DNA of 18,423 nucleotides from an uncultured Bacteroides sp. Lineage in GTDB: Bacteria > Bacteroidota > Bacteroidia > Bacteroidales > Bacteroidaceae. A program made the position numbers and the translations under genes. The notes beneath the pieces were generated by a model. That model saw only the letters and a program-made list of their open reading frames with translations. It searched no databases and had not been told where the DNA came from. Numbering within the stretch: position 1 is the stretch's first letter; the number at the start of each line of letters is the position of its first letter. Below are positions 1-7,561 of the stretch, piece by piece. The stretch covers positions 1 through 18,423 of the forward strand of contig UQVZ01000055.1 in NCBI GenBank assembly GCA_900544675.1, given 5' to 3'.

Positions 1-154
1 GCTATGTTCCTATTTTTCAAAGGAATAATTTCATTCCTTATATCGAACTCACGTTATCTTTAACATCAACATCGTAGGCAACGACTTTACTTTACAAATG
101 GAAAGCGACGGTCGATGGGAAGACGGAGGCGACAGCGATATCGTATTTGAATAG
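1..154 (+). pseudogene. 3' tail of a fimbrial-type gene, reading frame apparently disrupted
   Basis: The frame ending at the TAG at 152-154 reads FNINIVGNDFTLQMES and then a WEDGGDSDIVFE tail. This resembles the final beta-strand and acidic end of Bacteroidales fimbrillin/FimB-Mfa2-like proteins. That frame is closed by a TAA at 26-28. The two other frames carry plausible upstream pieces: one has VPIFQRNNFIPYIE at about 9-50, the other ends in NSRY at about 46-57 just before the FNINIV segment. This suggests one or more small indels in the end of a longer gene outside the window. The stop lies 24 bp before the next start, so the two would have shared a transcript. The identity is a weak call because only about 50 residues are visible; a normal, shorter reading of the same DNA is possible. 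Confidence 0.35.
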
Positions 155-178
155 CAACAAGTAAATAGGTTAAGCACC

Positions 179-2548
179 ATGAATAAACGAAATATATTAA
201 AAAGCCTTGCCTTAGGAGCAATCGTCCTATTAGGCACAAGCTGTACAAAAGAATTGGAAGAACAACAATTAGCTTTTCCGCTACATGAAGGCGAGGTAGC
301 TCTGCAATGTCTGCCAGCCAATATGGCAATACAGCATGTGAAATCCCGTGCCACCGACACGAAGACAGGCGAAGAGCAACAAATAAACAACATACATGTA
401 TTTGTCTTTACAGCAGAAGGCAATTACCTGAAAGCGGACGACAACGATGCGTTCCAAGGTTACCGCTATGTAGAAGGAGGACGTACCATGGTGCTGCAAA
501 GCGATATGTTTGCCAACCAAACAGAAGCAGAAAACGCTACCGTAGTGGTAGTAGCCAACGTACCTCGTAACACGTTCGGAGACGTAACAGCAACAGGAGC
601 ACCCTCACAGATAACAGACCTCAGCAGCTTCGAAAGCTTCGTCTACAACCTGCCTACCTTCACCGCTACTTTGCCCGAAGATGGTCTGCCTATGTATGGT
701 CAAAAAACAGGAGTGAACCTCAGTACAGGGGCTACCGAAAAAATCATCCAATTACAACTGAAATCCATGATGGCACGCATCGATTTGGACTTCACAATGA
801 ACCCATACCAGTCATCGGACGACAGAAGAAATCCTGCCCTGCGATTCGATAAAGTACGGATAGGCAACTTTCCTACGGGAGGAACCATCAAACCGCAATT
901 GGATACTAAAGACATAACCGATAACATATCTTTACAAGAAGAGACAACCGTACAAGTAGACGGCTTCAGCGGTCGTACCCTACGTGAAGGCGAACCGCAG
1001 GAGCTGACCCTCTATATGTTCGAACATGCACGGGCAGCAAAAGAATTAAGTGAAATCACTTTAGAAGACGGAAGCAAACCTTTCCCGAACAATAGTTATC
1101 CTGAAGGAATAACCCCATCAGAAGAGCAACGTTATAAAAATTATTTGGCTGACGATGAAGCTGCCTACATCGAATTGGAAGGCGTATACACCAACCACAA
1201 CGACTACAAGTATGCCGTAACCTATCGCATCTATCCCGGTGCCAACGCCACGGATGACTTCACCATCAAAGCCAACCGACAATATAAGCACAACATCACG
1301 GTAAAAGGCATCACGGTAAACAATATGGGAACAGAAGCCTTGCTGGATACCCGTGTAGACATAGACAGCGAAGATAACCCTTACTTCATCGAGATGTTAC
1401 GTGAACGGGAATTTGATTCACATTTTAATGTCACCCCGATGGATGTATTTATATATGCAGCAGGAGGAAGTGTAAAAATAGAAATAGTAGACCCAACAAC
1501 AACCAACTGGATACGGATGGAACCTTTAGAACGTGCCGCCACGGAAGCCGGTGATGGCAAACGGGATTATTTTACAGTAGGTTTGATAAGTGAATTAGAT
1601 CAAGAAGAAAGCAGTAAAGTTTACACCGTAGACAGCAAGAAGAACAACAATTCTTCCAAGCCCTATGAAGAGCGCATCTATTTCTACATTGATGAAAATG
1701 TACCTCAGACTTCCGAAGACAATGGAAAAGATGTAAACCCACGAAATGCAACTTTAAAGATAACTTATACTCATCCTGACAATCGGGTGTGGGAACGATA
1801 CATTACATTACGCCAAGCCGGTATGCGTTCTGTTTTCTTCAATAAATATTCTAGCGGAGGAGGAACTTTTGGTTATGCAAAACGTGAAAGTTACTATTTT
1901 TATATTGAAGAATATGAAGAATATTTGGAGCATTATGATGGTAAAAACAAATACAATGACACCTATGAAGGATTCAAATGGGGACTTGAAGGATTAGAAA
2001 GCGGATTAGGAGTCGGTCAGGACGAACCTTTTTACCAATACATGAGTTGGGGTTGGTCTAATACAATCCAAATCATGAACAGATATCGTAGTAGCAACCA
2101 ATGGAGAGGGCACGAAATGACATTGAACGAATCACCCAGCGGTGCTGCAGAATACTGCTATAATAAAAACAAGCGTGATGAAAATGGTAATGTAATAGAA
2201 GCACGTTGGTATCTTCCAACCATCTCCGAATTGGAATATGCTTTAGAAAAATATTATGGCATATTCGATGTTTTTCAAGATAAGTGGTATTGGTCTTCCA
2301 ACCCTGGTGCAGCTGGATATAATGGAGATAGTGGAGAAAATACCCTATATGCACGAGGCACACGCATCAAATATGATCCATCAAATTCAGAAGCCAATGA
2401 GGAAGGTTACGTACATTACATGAGTAATCCAGACCGGCCATACCCGGATGAAGGTGGACATGCTTTACGTAGTATCGAATTCCGCATTCGTGCTGCCTAT
2501 ATTTTCCAAGAGCCAAGTGATGCATTCATAAATGTTAAAGGCTATTAG
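179..2548 (+). CDS. Fimbrillin-like surface lipoprotein with FISUMP-like C-terminal domain
   Basis: This is a predicted 789-residue exported lipoprotein. The N-terminus has two basic residues, a hydrophobic stretch (10-18) and a lipobox LGTSC with Cys22. It is followed by TKELEE, an acidic/lysine pattern like the export tag that puts Bacteroidetes lipoproteins on the outer surface. Residues 70-80 (NNIHVFVFTAEG) and 170-207 (LPMYGQ... then MMARIDLDF) are typical of fimbrillin/FimB-Mfa-like folds. Residues 674-715 (EARWYLPTISELEYALEKYY, then FQDKWYWSS) and the terminal RSIEFRIRAAY resemble the FISUMP/DUF1566-type module found at the ends of large Bacteroides fimbrial tip or accessory proteins. 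Arg57 could be a protease-maturation site as in other fimbrillins (inference). It follows a possible fimbrial gene by 24 bp and is the last gene of its transcript. A role as fimbrial tip or accessory adhesin is likely; the ligand is unknown. Confidence 0.65.
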   Translation: MNKRNILKSLALGAIVLLGTSCTKELEEQQLAFPLHEGEVALQCLPANMAIQHVKSRATDTKTGEEQQINNIHVFVFTAEGNYLKADDNDAFQGYRYVEGGRTMVLQSDMFANQTEAENATVVVVANVPRNTFGDVTATGAPSQITDLSSFESFVYNLPTFTATLPEDGLPMYGQKTGVNLSTGATEKIIQLQLKSMMARIDLDFTMNPYQSSDDRRNPALRFDKVRIGNFPTGGTIKPQLDTKDITDNISLQEETTVQVDGFSGRTLREGEPQELTLYMFEHARAAKELSEITLEDGSKPFPNNSYPEGITPSEEQRYKNYLADDEAAYIELEGVYTNHNDYKYAVTYRIYPGANATDDFTIKANRQYKHNITVKGITVNNMGTEALLDTRVDIDSEDNPYFIEMLREREFDSHFNVTPMDVFIYAAGGSVKIEIVDPTTTNWIRMEPLERAATEAGDGKRDYFTVGLISELDQEESSKVYTVDSKKNNNSSKPYEERIYFYIDENVPQTSEDNGKDVNPRNATLKITYTHPDNRVWERYITLRQAGMRSVFFNKYSSGGGTFGYAKRESYYFYIEEYEEYLEHYDGKNKYNDTYEGFKWGLEGLESGLGVGQDEPFYQYMSWGWSNTIQIMNRYRSSNQWRGHEMTLNESPSGAAEYCYNKNKRDENGNVIEARWYLPTISELEYALEKYYGIFDVFQDKWYWSSNPGAAGYNGDSGENTLYARGTRIKYDPSNSEANEEGYVHYMSNPDRPYPDEGGHALRSIEFRIRAAYIFQEPSDAFINVKGY

Positions 2549-2580
2549 AAATAAAAACATTTTATATCTCTATCAAAACC

Positions 2581-2608
2581 GCGGAAAAGCGTTTCCGCAC
2601 ACATTTTA
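2581..2608 (+). terminator. Short hairpin after the adhesin gene
   Basis: GCGGAAA (2581-2587), a 4-nt loop and TTTCCGC (2592-2598) form a perfect 7-bp stem. It is followed by ACACATTTTAC, so the T-run is weak and displaced. It could be a weak terminator or a 3'-end-stabilising hairpin ahead of the stronger one at 2628. Confidence 0.35.
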
Positions 2609-2627
2609 CTTAAAATTAGTAATCCAA

Positions 2628-2666
2628 GAAACCGGTGCGCAGGGATGCGCGCCGGTTTCGCTTTTA
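2628..2666 (+). terminator. Rho-independent terminator of the adhesin transcript
   Basis: GAAACCGGTGCGC (2628-2640) pairs with GCGCGCCGGTTTC (2647-2659) over 13 bp with one G-T wobble and a 6-nt loop. GCTTTTAC follows. The position 80 bp past the adhesin stop fits transcription termination. Confidence 0.7.
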
Positions 2667-2787
2667 CAACAAAATTTCAGTGCCCTACACAACACTATGC
2701 CATCCCACAAACGCTTCGCGGATATGCTTTTTATTTTTACCTTTACTTGGAAATACTGACTCTATAAGTAAAAACCAAAGATTATTC

Positions 2788-2852
2788 TAAAAAACATACA
2801 AAAACACGGAGACTCAAAAGGCTTTTAAAACCAACTTTGTATCTCCGTGTTT
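2788..2852 (-). terminator. Rho-independent terminator of ilvE (possibly bidirectional)
   Basis: AAACACGGAGA (2802-2812) and TCTCCGTGTTT (2842-2852) form an 11-bp perfect stem. The 29-nt loop contains its own small AAAAG/CTTTT palindrome. Read on the minus strand, the stem is followed by TTTTTGTATGTTTTTT, a strong U-tract, 65 bp after the ilvE stop. On the plus strand it is followed by a T-rich but interrupted run, so it may also stop leftover adhesin transcripts. The rest of the 2549-2916 gap shows no credible gene. Confidence 0.75.
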
Positions 2853-2916
2853 CTTTGTCCAGCTTCTAAAAGAAGCGGAACCTTTATTCTATTGAATAAT
2901 TCTTATTTACAACCGG

Positions 2917-3936
2917 TTAGTCTACCAGCATCACCCATCCGTATGGGTCGGGTTCGTCGCCATACTGGATGGCACGCAACTTGTTGTACAGCTTTTCGCT
3001 GATGGGTCCCGGCTTGCCGTCTTTCGAAATGACATACGACTTATGGTTTTCCAGGTCGTCGATACGCTCTATCGGGCTGATGACCGCAGCCGTACCGCAT
3101 GCGCCGGCTTCTTCGAAGGTTTCCAGCTCTTCTTCGGGGATGGGGCGGCGTTCCACCTTCAAGCCCATATCTTCTGCCAGCTGCATCAGGCTCCGGTTGG
3201 TGATGGAGGGCAGAATGGAAGTGGAGAGCGGAGTGACATAGGTGTTGTTCTTGATGCCGAAGAAATTGGCGGCACCACACTCGTCGATGTATTTCTTTTC
3301 CTTGGCGTCGAGGTAAAACTCGCTGGCATATCCGGCGTCGTGCGCCATCTTGTTGGCACGCAGGCTGGCCGCATAGTTTCCGCCTACCTTAAACGTACCG
3401 GTGCCCAGCGGAGCCGCACGGTCGAACTCGCGGATAATCACGTAAGGATTGGTGGCGAAACCGCCTTTGAAGTACGGTCCTACCGGAGTGACGAACACCA
3501 CAAACAGGTATTCCTTGGCAGGATGAACGCCCACCTGCGCACCCGTACCGATGAGCAACGGACGGATATAAAGAGAAGCGCCGCTCTCGTAAGGCGGAAT
3601 GAAACGTTCGTTCGCCTTCACTACCTTGCGCACGGCTTCGCAAAACATTTCGGTAGAAAACTCGGGCATCAGGATGCCGCGGCACGTGCTTTGCAGGCGT
3701 TCGGCATTGGCTTGCGGACGGAACACGCGGATTTTGCCGTCCTTGCCCCGGTAGGCCTTCAAGCCCTCGAAGGCTTCCTGACCGTAATGCAGGCAGGTGG
3801 CAGCCATGTGGATGTTTAATGTCTCTTCCGAACAAAGTTCCAGTTCTCCCCATTTGCCGTCGCGGTAATAGCAACGTACATTATAATCTGTCTTCATATA
3901 TCCGAACGACAGATTAGACCAATCAATTTCTTTCAT
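2917..3936 (-). CDS. ilvE: Branched-chain amino acid aminotransferase
   Basis: A 339-residue fold-type IV PLP aminotransferase. It catalyses the last transamination in valine, leucine and isoleucine synthesis (2-oxoacid plus glutamate) and can also run in reverse. The PLP lysine is Lys183 in GTFKVGGNYAASL. Other family marks are YGQEAFEGLKAYR (51-63), the substrate-side YIDECGAANFFGI (216-228) and ILPSITNRSLMQLAEDMG (241-258). Length matches the usual 335-360 residues, and start and end are intact. It lies 75 bp downstream of xseB in the same direction but has its own possible -7 box at 3980-3987. Transcription therefore may be partly independent of xseAB. Confidence 0.95.
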   Translation of the reverse strand: MKEIDWSNLSFGYMKTDYNVRCYYRDGKWGELELCSEETLNIHMAATCLHYGQEAFEGLKAYRGKDGKIRVFRPQANAERLQSTCRGILMPEFSTEMFCEAVRKVVKANERFIPPYESGASLYIRPLLIGTGAQVGVHPAKEYLFVVFVTPVGPYFKGGFATNPYVIIREFDRAAPLGTGTFKVGGNYAASLRANKMAHDAGYASEFYLDAKEKKYIDECGAANFFGIKNNTYVTPLSTSILPSITNRSLMQLAEDMGLKVERRPIPEEELETFEEAGACGTAAVISPIERIDDLENHKSYVISKDGKPGPISEKLYNKLRAIQYGDEPDPYGWVMLVD

Positions 3937-3979
3937 CTAATTTATGTTTTAAAGTTACATTTCGTTACAAATATTGAGG

Positions 3980-3987
3980 CAAAAGTA
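3980..3987 (-). promoter_or_regulatory. Candidate ilvE -7 box
   Basis: On the minus strand this reads TACTTTTG, matching the Bacteroidetes -7 consensus TAnnTTTG, 43 bp before the ilvE ATG. No clear -33 TTTG sits at the normal 19-21 bp spacing, so it is a moderate call. Confidence 0.4.
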
Positions 3988-4011
3988 CAGTTTATATTTA
4001 CAAAATCCAAT

Positions 4012-4230
4012 TTAATTACTACTTTTTTCCTCTTCCGTTCCTTCATCGAGCATCTTTTTGATTTCCGTGTCTGCCTTATAGAGCTTTTCCCTGCAATATT
4101 TTATCAGGCGCTGCGCTTCCTTGAGCCGGTCTGCCAGTTCGTCGATGTCCAGCTCGTTGCTCTCTATCTGTGCCACAATCGCTTCCAGACGCTTCATCGC
4201 TTCGGTGTATGTTTCTTTTTTTGCTGCCAT
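4012..4230 (-). CDS. xseB: Exodeoxyribonuclease VII small subunit
   Basis: A 72-residue XseB protein. It forms helical oligomers that coat the XseA coiled-coil and are required for the ExoVII nuclease that trims single-stranded DNA. The sequence shows the family pattern TYTEAMKRLEAIVAQIESNELDIDELADRLKEA at about 7-39, then a second helix ending LYKADTEIKKML. Length is normal for the family (60-90). The start lies 14 bp after the xseA stop, so the two subunits are made from one message, as in most bacteria. Confidence 0.93.
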   Translation of the reverse strand: MAAKKETYTEAMKRLEAIVAQIESNELDIDELADRLKEAQRLIKYCREKLYKADTEIKKMLDEGTEEEKSSN

Positions 4231-4244
4231 ATATCTTTTTCGGT

Positions 4245-5546
4245 TTACTTGATTACTTTACTCCGGAATTCTCCCTTTGCCACCCGTGTCACCACCTCAT
4301 CGCCCGGCGAAAGCAGGGACGGGTCGGTTACCGCCTTGCCGTTTTTCAACGTAATGCTATAGCCTCTCTGCAGCAACAGGTCGGGAGAAGCCGACTTCAC
4401 CTGTTGCCCGAACAATTGCAGGCGTTGGGCTTCGCGCTGCAACCGCGCCTGCAACGCCACGCCCAGCCGCGGTTCTACCTGCAAGCGGTAAGTCTCCCGC
4501 ATCAGACGGGTCTGCCAAGCCAGGTGGATGCGTTTCAATAAACGTTCCTGACGGAAATCTTCGTTCTGCAGACGCATCTGCACACGGACAGGAATGCGCG
4601 TCACCCAGCGCTCCAGCCGCTCTTTGTGCCGGCTCAGAAGCCCGGGCACTTCCTGACGGAAGAACGACGCATATTGCTCCAGGCGGTCGGCGGTGGCGCG
4701 CAGATGGTTTATCAGAAACTCGGCGGCCGCCGTAGGGGTCTTGACACGTGTGTGCGAAACCAGGTCGATGACCGTATCGTCGCGCTCGTGGCCGATGCCG
4801 GTAATAATAGGTAAAGGAAACTGGGCACAATTGGCAGCCAACCCGTAGGTATCGAAACCCGACAAATCGGACACAGCCCCTCCGCCCCGGATAATCACGA
4901 CCACATCCCACCGGTCTGCCTCGGCATAAATGCGGTTCAGGGCACGGATAACGGAAGCCTCTACCTGGTCGCCCTGCATCACGGCGGGGAACAGCTTCGT
5001 ATAGAACACGAACCCGAAGGCGTTCTGCCGCAACTGGCCGCAAAAGTCGCCGTATCCCGCCGCCGTGGGCGAAGATATCACGGCAATGCGCTGCGCCAGC
5101 TCGGGCAGCTCCAGCTCTTTATTCATCGTAAGCACGCCCTCGGCATCCAGGCGTTGCAGGATTTCCTTCCTGCGGCGCGCCATGTCGCCCAGGGTATAGG
5201 TAGGGTCGATATCGGACACGGTGAGCGAATAGCCATACAGCTCGTGGAAATCGACCGTCACCTTTACCAGCACTTTCAGCCCGGCGGCAAACGCCTGTCC
5301 GGTCTCCTGCTCGAAGTAAGGCCTCAGCCTGCCGAACACATTGCTCCAGATGATGCCCCGTGCCTTGGCAAGCAAGGCATTGCCGCGCGGGTCTTTCTGC
5401 ACGAACTCCAGGTAGCAGTGTCCCGAATAATTGGTGCGCACGTCGCTCAGCTCGGCCTGCACCCAATAGGCATCGGGCATGCACAGGCGGACGCTTTGGC
5501 GCACCAGCGCATTCAGCTCGTAGAGGGATAAAGGGGTATGTTCCAT
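4245..5546 (-). CDS. xseA: Exodeoxyribonuclease VII large subunit
   Basis: A 433-residue catalytic subunit of ExoVII. It degrades single-stranded DNA to oligonucleotides and acts in mismatch repair and damage tolerance. The N-terminal OB fold spans about 5-110 (YWVQAELSDV, YSGHCYLEF). The catalytic domain shows AVISSPTAAGYGDF (155-168), RGGGAVSDLSGFD (220-232), GIGHERDDTVIDLV (250-263) and RVKTPTAAAE (267-276). It is followed by the long helical region typical of the family, rich in Arg, Gln and Leu. The start at MEHTPLSLYELNALV gives the standard N-terminus and sits about 20 bp after a -7 box on this strand. It is divergent from the MATE gene and followed by xseB. Confidence 0.95.
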   Translation of the reverse strand: MEHTPLSLYELNALVRQSVRLCMPDAYWVQAELSDVRTNYSGHCYLEFVQKDPRGNALLAKARGIIWSNVFGRLRPYFEQETGQAFAAGLKVLVKVTVDFHELYGYSLTVSDIDPTYTLGDMARRRKEILQRLDAEGVLTMNKELELPELAQRIAVISSPTAAGYGDFCGQLRQNAFGFVFYTKLFPAVMQGDQVEASVIRALNRIYAEADRWDVVVIIRGGGAVSDLSGFDTYGLAANCAQFPLPIITGIGHERDDTVIDLVSHTRVKTPTAAAEFLINHLRATADRLEQYASFFRQEVPGLLSRHKERLERWVTRIPVRVQMRLQNEDFRQERLLKRIHLAWQTRLMRETYRLQVEPRLGVALQARLQREAQRLQLFGQQVKSASPDLLLQRGYSITLKNGKAVTDPSLLSPGDEVVTRVAKGEFRSKVIK

Positions 5547-5567
5547 GATGCATCTGATTTATTGATG

Positions 5568-5575
5568 CAAATATA
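5568..5575 (-). promoter_or_regulatory. Candidate xseAB -7 box
   Basis: The minus strand reads TATATTTG (TAnnTTTG consensus) 21 bp before the xseA ATG, implying a very short leader. It lies back to back with the plus-strand box at 5608, so the 102-bp intergenic space is a divergent promoter region. Confidence 0.5.
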
Positions 5576-5607
5576 AAGAAAGTTTTCTTCATGAAAGAAA
5601 AATTAAG

Positions 5608-5615
5608 TACCTTTG
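5608..5615 (+). promoter_or_regulatory. MATE gene -7 box; decides the start codon
   Basis: TACCTTTG matches TAnnTTTG exactly. Transcription would begin near 5620. The TTG at 5613 lies inside this box and so cannot be the translation start, which leaves the ATG at 5649. A -33 element is not obvious; only a T-rich stretch at about 5582-5587 is seen. Confidence 0.6.
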
Positions 5616-5648
5616 CGCCCGAATGTAAAAAAGGTAAAAGAGTTTTTT

Positions 5649-7001
5649 ATGTCGCAAACAGGAACAGCCGCCGAACTGGGCACACAGCCCATCGGCAAAC
5701 TTTTGATGCAATATGCCATCCCTGCCATCATCGCCATGACGGCATCTTCGCTTTACAACATGATAGACAGTATCTTCATCGGCCACGGTGTGGGCGCAAT
5801 GGCCATATCGGGCCTTGCCATCACCTTCCCGCTGATGAACCTTGCCGCCGCCTTCGGCTCGCTGGTGGGCGTGGGCGCCTCTACACTGGTGTCGGTCAAG
5901 TTGGGGCAAAAAGATTACGCCACCGCCCAGCTCATCCTGGGCAATGTGGTGTCGCTGAACGTCCTTATCGGCATCGGATTCACCATCCTTGCCCTCTTGT
6001 TTCTCGACCCTATCCTGTACTTCTTCGGAGCCAGTGAAGCTACCTTGCCTTACGCGCGCGACTATATGGTGGTCATCCTGCTGGGCAACGTGGTGACCCA
6101 CATGTATCTGGGACTGAACTCCGTGCTCCGCTCGGCAGGCTATCCGCAAAAAGCGATGTTCGCCACCATCATGACCGTGGTAATCAACACCATCCTTGCC
6201 CCGGTATTCATCTATGTGTTCCACCTGGGCATCCGGGGAGTGGCTATGGCCACCGTACTGGCGCAAATCATCGCCCTGGCATGGCTCATCAAGCTTTTTT
6301 GCCGCAAAGACGAGCTGCTCCACCTGAAGAAGGGCATCTACCGCCTGCGCAGCCACCTGGTGCAGAACATCATCGGCATCGGGCTGGCACCGTTCTTTAT
6401 GAACATCGCCGCCTGCATGATTGTCATCCTCATCAACAAGGGGCTGAAGCTGTACGACGGCGACCTTGCCATCGGTGCCTTCGGCATCGTGAACCGTATC
6501 AGCTTCCTCTTCGTGATGATTGTAATGGGGCTGAACCAAGGAATGCAGCCCATCGCCGGATACAATTACGGCGCACGGCAATACCAGCGCGTGAACCAAG
6601 TGATGAAAATCACGGTCATCGCCGCCACCATCGTCACCACCACGGGTTTCCTGGTAGGCGAGCTGATACCTGACCTGGTGGCTAAGGTGTTCACCACCGA
6701 CCGGACGCTGATAGACCTCTCGGCACGCGGCTTGCGCATCATCGTGATGTTTTTCCCCATCATCGGCTTCCAGATGGTGACGTCGAACTTCTTCCAGAGC
6801 ATCGGCATGGCGAAGAAGGCCATCATCCTTTCACTGAGCCGCCAGGTATTGATTCTGATTCCGCTCTTGCTGATACTCCCCCTCTTTTGGGGAGTAGACG
6901 GCATCTGGTTCAGCATGCCTATATCCGACCTGGCAGCCAGCATCATCGCCGCCGTCATGCTCTACAAGCAATTCCAGCAATTCAAGCGGAAAGCGGCATA
7001 A
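5649..7001 (+). CDS. MATE family multidrug/sodium efflux transporter
   Basis: A 450-residue polytopic inner-membrane protein with about 12 hydrophobic segments. It belongs to the MATE superfamily (DinF/MepA-like branch) and exports cationic drugs or metabolites by Na+ or H+ antiport. Family marks are LPxxI-type TM1 with SLYNMIDSIFIGHGVG (34-49), the GVGASTLVSVKLGQKDY segment (74-90) and NSVLRSAGYPQKAM (157-170). A second half repeats the architecture (MGLNQGMQPIAGYNYGARQY). The start is the ATG at 5649, because an upstream in-frame TTG at 5613 overlaps the -7 box. It appears monocistronic: divergent from xseA and followed by palindromic DNA. Its GC content appears higher than that of the adhesin. 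The transported substrate cannot be told from the sequence. Confidence 0.92.
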   Translation: MSQTGTAAELGTQPIGKLLMQYAIPAIIAMTASSLYNMIDSIFIGHGVGAMAISGLAITFPLMNLAAAFGSLVGVGASTLVSVKLGQKDYATAQLILGNVVSLNVLIGIGFTILALLFLDPILYFFGASEATLPYARDYMVVILLGNVVTHMYLGLNSVLRSAGYPQKAMFATIMTVVINTILAPVFIYVFHLGIRGVAMATVLAQIIALAWLIKLFCRKDELLHLKKGIYRLRSHLVQNIIGIGLAPFFMNIAACMIVILINKGLKLYDGDLAIGAFGIVNRISFLFVMIVMGLNQGMQPIAGYNYGARQYQRVNQVMKITVIAATIVTTTGFLVGELIPDLVAKVFTTDRTLIDLSARGLRIIVMFFPIIGFQMVTSNFFQSIGMAKKAIILSLSRQVLILIPLLLILPLFWGVDGIWFSMPISDLAASIIAAVMLYKQFQQFKRKAA

Positions 7002-7024
7002 GGCGGATCGAATAAATCAACGGG

Positions 7025-7110
7025 AAAAAGAGGATTATCTGATATGGAAAAGAGGATAATCCTCTTTTAAAAAGAAGACCATCCTCTTTCGCGGAGAGGA
7101 TAATCCTCTC
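7025..7110. repeat. Cluster of AGAGGATWATC palindromes after the MATE gene
   Basis: Four copies of an AGAGGAT/ATCCTCT core lie in 86 bp. They are a direct copy (7025-7039), a palindrome with 10-bp arms and a single central base (7048-7068), a lone half ATCCTCTTT (7081-7089) and a second palindrome with 8-bp arms (7094-7110). The first copy can pair over 14 bp with 7055-7068, and 7081-7087 can pair with 7095-7101. Alternative hairpins are therefore possible. The simplest role is termination of the MATE transcript, since T-rich ends are present; tandem binding sites for a regulator are the alternative. Confidence 0.7.
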
Positions 7111-7147
7111 TGAAGCAATCGTACATTCACTGTCTTTTCCTGATTTC

Positions 7148-7253
7148 ACCAGACACTTTTTTGTTTTATAAACGGAGTCAGTAGACACTTCCCGGATAGT
7201 CGTACCATACAAGTAGACACTCCATAAAGAGTCGTACTGTTTCAGTAGTCAGA
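7148..7253. repeat. Degenerate 32-bp-periodic direct repeats
   Basis: AGTAGACACT occurs at 7180 and 7212. AGTCGTAC occurs 18 bp into each copy (7198 and 7230), so two 32-bp units lie head to tail. A diverged unit begins at 7148 (ACCAGACACT) and a partial one at 7244 (AGTAGTCAGA). No ORF is credible here. Such repeats can be transposase-binding arrays at the end of an IS (some IS21-type elements have them) or regulator sites, but no transposase is present. The remainder of 7254-7470 holds no gene or clear signal. Confidence 0.55.
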
Positions 7254-7471
7254 TACTGCGGACACGTAGAACCCGGCTCTGTTGTCCGGCTTTGCAATGA
7301 TACGTCATTTATTTTCATTTGGGACACATATTAACTCGGCTTTGCCTGCAAAGAAAACACATGTTACACATAAATCAATGGGATAACAGTTTGGTGGAAG
7401 CATTTGACAGCAATTGGCGTTATTAACAGATTTGTAGAATGTAAGTTCGGTAGATTTCAACATTCACCCCG

Positions 7472-7500
7472 TTGAGCCACTGAACAAAACAATTTGAGCC
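7472..7500 (+). promoter_or_regulatory. Candidate operator A of the AraC-family regulator
   Basis: TTGAGCC at 7472-7478 and again at 7494-7500 gives a 22-bp (two-turn) direct repeat. The segment GAACAAAACAATTTGAGCC (7482-7500) recurs with one change at 8424-8442. The site ends 31 bp before the TAATTTTG box at 7532. This is the position expected for an activator touching RNA polymerase. Confidence 0.65.
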
Positions 7501-7531
7501 TTATCACAAAGTATTTTTCTTATTTATTCGT

Positions 7532-7539
7532 TAATTTTG
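7532..7539 (+). promoter_or_regulatory. -7 box of the AraC-family gene
   Basis: TAATTTTG fits TAnnTTTG, 22 bp before the ATG at 7562. The expected -33 position has CAAAGT, not TTTG, consistent with a promoter that depends on an activator. Confidence 0.5.
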
Positions 7540-7561
7540 TGACATTCAAAAGTAATGCCGT

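Noticed and set aside
2532..2759. Plus-strand ORF of 75 codons overlapping the end of the adhesin
   Set aside because: It runs through two hairpins, one a clear terminator, and has no protein-like features.
3043..3819. Plus-strand ORF across ilvE
   Set aside because: Shadow of a complete aminotransferase gene on the other strand.
4121..4127. A TTGAGCC resembling the AraC half-site
   Set aside because: A single copy inside the xseB coding sequence, without the 22-bp partner or a nearby -7 box; expected by chance.
5613..5648. Upstream TTG start adding 12 residues to the MATE protein
   Set aside because: The TTG lies within the TACCTTTG -7 box, so it would not be in the transcript.
5589..6599. 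Long minus-strand ORF (336 codons) opposite the MATE gene
   Set aside because: Its product is rich in His, Asp, Gln and Val, as expected of an antisense shadow of a GC-rich gene; the plus strand encodes a clear MATE transporter.
7148..7253. Possible CRISPR array because of the 32-bp periodicity
   Set aside because: Units differ from each other, there are no constant repeats with distinct spacers, and no cas genes are in the window.
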